Of a stretch of DNA of 64,000 bases, positions 62,917 to 64,000 are shown in pieces (position 1 is the stretch's first letter; each line of letters begins with the position of its first letter). The translations under genes were made by a program, and so were the position numbers. The stretch is from Candidatus Gastranaerophilales bacterium (lineage in GTDB: Bacteria > Cyanobacteriota > Vampirovibrionia > Gastranaerophilales > Gastranaerophilaceae). The notes beneath the pieces were generated by a model that made no database searches, had not been told where the DNA came from, and saw nothing but the letters and a program-made list of their open reading frames with translations. Location of the stretch: the NCBI GenBank assembly GCA_947626225.1, contig CANQRH010000006.1, forward strand, positions 48,866-112,865, read 5' to 3'.

Positions 62917-63402
62917 TTAGTGGGTTAAATACCATCTGGCTTTATTTCGGATAAAATTCCCGACTTCAAAACTTGAAACTACATATGGCGGGAGCCAATT
63001 AATATCAATTTTCCCCGCACTTGATGTTCTCGGGTTCTTTAATCCGAACTCGTAATGCGTCATCACCGTCTGCACTGTGATTGGAATATTATATTTCCCC
63101 GACAATTCCGCAATTAGTTTAAAACATCTTTCACATTGAACTTTTGTAAGCGGATATTTTGTCTTTTCAACAGAAGTTTTATTCGGCACATACATCCCGC
63201 ACATTGCAACCCCGATTGAACCTGTATTTCCCCCGCCAGTATGCGCTGCATATTTGCCGTCAGTACAGTTTAAATTATCCTCCGGGGTATATTTGCCCTC
63301 GACAACTACTCCGTCACCGTTAATAAGGTAATGGTAACATTCCCACTCGTGTGTGTTGGGCTGATATGTTCCCCCTGTCCAATGTATAATGATGCGTTTC
63401 AT
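62917..63402 (-). CDS. Phage endolysin: N-acetylmuramoyl-L-alanine amidase (Amidase_2)
   Basis: A 161-aa wall amidase of the T7-lysozyme type. IIIHWTGG (H7 zinc ligand), AAHTGGGNTGSIGVAMCG (near 53) and TVMTHYEFG (H116) are present. The third ligand site near GKIDINW is unusual. No signal peptide, as for a holin-dependent endolysin. It overlaps the upstream gene by 4 bp. Confidence 0.92.
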   Translation of the reverse strand: MKRIIIHWTGGTYQPNTHEWECYHYLINGDGVVVEGKYTPEDNLNCTDGKYAAHTGGGNTGSIGVAMCGMYVPNKTSVEKTKYPLTKVQCERCFKLIAELSGKYNIPITVQTVMTHYEFGLKNPRTSSAGKIDINWLPPYVVSSFEVGNFIRNKARWYLTH

Positions 63403-63761
63403 TTAACTTTCCTCTCCAAGTTTTGTAATCGTATAATGACATCATCATTGCGGTGATGGGCAGACTTTACGGATTGTTCAACAATTGCCATACGCTCAAT
63501 AACAGAGTTATGTTTATCTTGTTTTTCCTCAAGACGTTTGATATGTTCGTCTGTGTGTTGTCTACTCTCTTTGATTTTTTCTTTCATTTCTGTTTTGAAA
63601 TCTTCAAAATTCTTTTCCATACCTTTTTTAAAATCTTCGAAAGAAATTTTTAAAACTTCAAGGGCGGTTGTTTGTTTTGAAGAATACATAACAATTGAGA
63701 TAATGTTACTTAAAATTGTTATTCCAAGAGCCGTCAGGGCAATTTTTGTTCCGATTTCCAT
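63399..63761 (-). CDS. Phage holin-like protein (one span plus coiled coil)
   Basis: A 120-aa protein with one N-terminal hydrophobic helix (about residues 8-25) and a long charged coiled coil (about 35-118). Size, topology and position directly before the endolysin suggest a holin or lysis accessory protein of the XhlA-type plan. This is inference from context. Confidence 0.6.
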   Translation of the reverse strand: MEIGTKIALTALGITILSNIISIVMYSSKQTTALEVLKISFEDFKKGMEKNFEDFKTEMKEKIKESRQHTDEHIKRLEEKQDKHNSVIERMAIVEQSVKSAHHRNDDVIIRLQNLERKVK

Positions 63762-63994
63762 TATTCTGTACCCTCATACAACCTATTCAAATCAATTTTC
63801 TCTTTTCCCGAGAAGAACCAGCCGAAGTTTAAAGATACGCCTGCTCTGTACAAAATCTGTACATATTTGGGCGCATTTGAAGCTTTAAGCATACGGTAAA
63901 ACATATTGTTAATTTCGTGTCCTGTTATATTTTCGACTTTGAGGTATTTACTTGGGATATCCTTGCAGATCACACAATTGTTATGAACATACAA
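63761..63994 (-). CDS. Phage protein of unknown function, possibly partial
   Basis: A 77-aa frame ending one base into the holin-like gene, thus co-translated. It contains no domain I recognise (INNMFYRMLKASNAPKYVQ). The apparent start is a TTG at 63994, and the frame stays open to the right edge, so the gene may begin outside the window. Confidence 0.45.
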   Translation of the reverse strand: MYVHNNCVICKDIPSKYLKVENITGHEINNMFYRMLKASNAPKYVQILYRAGVSLNFGWFFSGKEKIDLNRLYEGTE

Positions 63995-64000
63995 TAATCT

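Overview
The window looks like chromosome of an anaerobic, non-photosynthetic relative of Cyanobacteria of the Gastranaerophilales (Melainabacteria/Vampirovibrionia) type. This is inferred from gene content and style, not from a tree. The evidence is a low-GC genome with a fermentative [FeFe] hydrogenase, Gram-negative envelope genes (LpxI, LpxB, an LptD-like barrel, Skp/OmpH, a POTRA/ShlB barrel), prepilins with the FTLAE-type leader typical of that group, and a lone FlhB beside a FliA-like sigma factor.

Layout. 1-1905: end of a NADH-dependent hydrogenase operon. 1956-4657: OmpH and an outer-membrane two-partner-type transporter, divergent. 4711-6731: biotin genes bioD-bioA. 6880-14434: a tiny membrane protein, a zinc ribbon, a DMT transporter, then dapL, a giant zinc-ribbon/TPR protein and glgA. 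14504-19211: ruvB, a small secreted-type ORF, an MFS exporter, nifU-nifS. 19364-23618: a repeat protein, metF, deoC, flhB and a sigma factor. 23615-28597: 5'-nucleotidase, a papain-like protease candidate, a TOPRIM protein and a pseudopilin. 28609-38879: half transketolase, WecG, dGTPase, a membrane coiled-coil protein, and an envelope operon (tiny membrane protein, M23 peptidase, LptD, aldolase, LpxI, LpxB). 38964-43769: STAND-like TPR protein, rsmG, a prepilin, a candidate ncRNA and two small orphans. 43809-48618: a surface-polysaccharide operon including a glycosyltransferase with a C9 tract. 48705-54831: comEC, pyrF, a lytic transglycosylase, queA, yidC. 54852-61468: tRNA genes with unusual tRNA-derived repeats, among envelope hydrolases, coaE, a rubredoxin and mscL. 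62608 to the end: a truncated tRNA-Gly and the lysis end of a prophage.

Three patterns run through the window. First, at least a dozen genes have a -10 hexamer exactly 6 (sometimes 8-9) nt before the ATG and no Shine-Dalgarno, so they look leaderless; others have ordinary SD sites. Second, tRNA-Pro and tRNA-Thr are each preceded, in the tRNA orientation, by three chimeric copies of their own 5' part carrying the same hairpin module, whose stem differs between families and co-varies. Third, several predicted cell-wall or exported enzymes lack a normal signal peptide but share an N-terminal tail ending in an F-S/T-G-like motif.

No CRISPR array, transposase gene or rRNA was seen. Functions marked as inference rest on motifs read by eye; no database search was possible.
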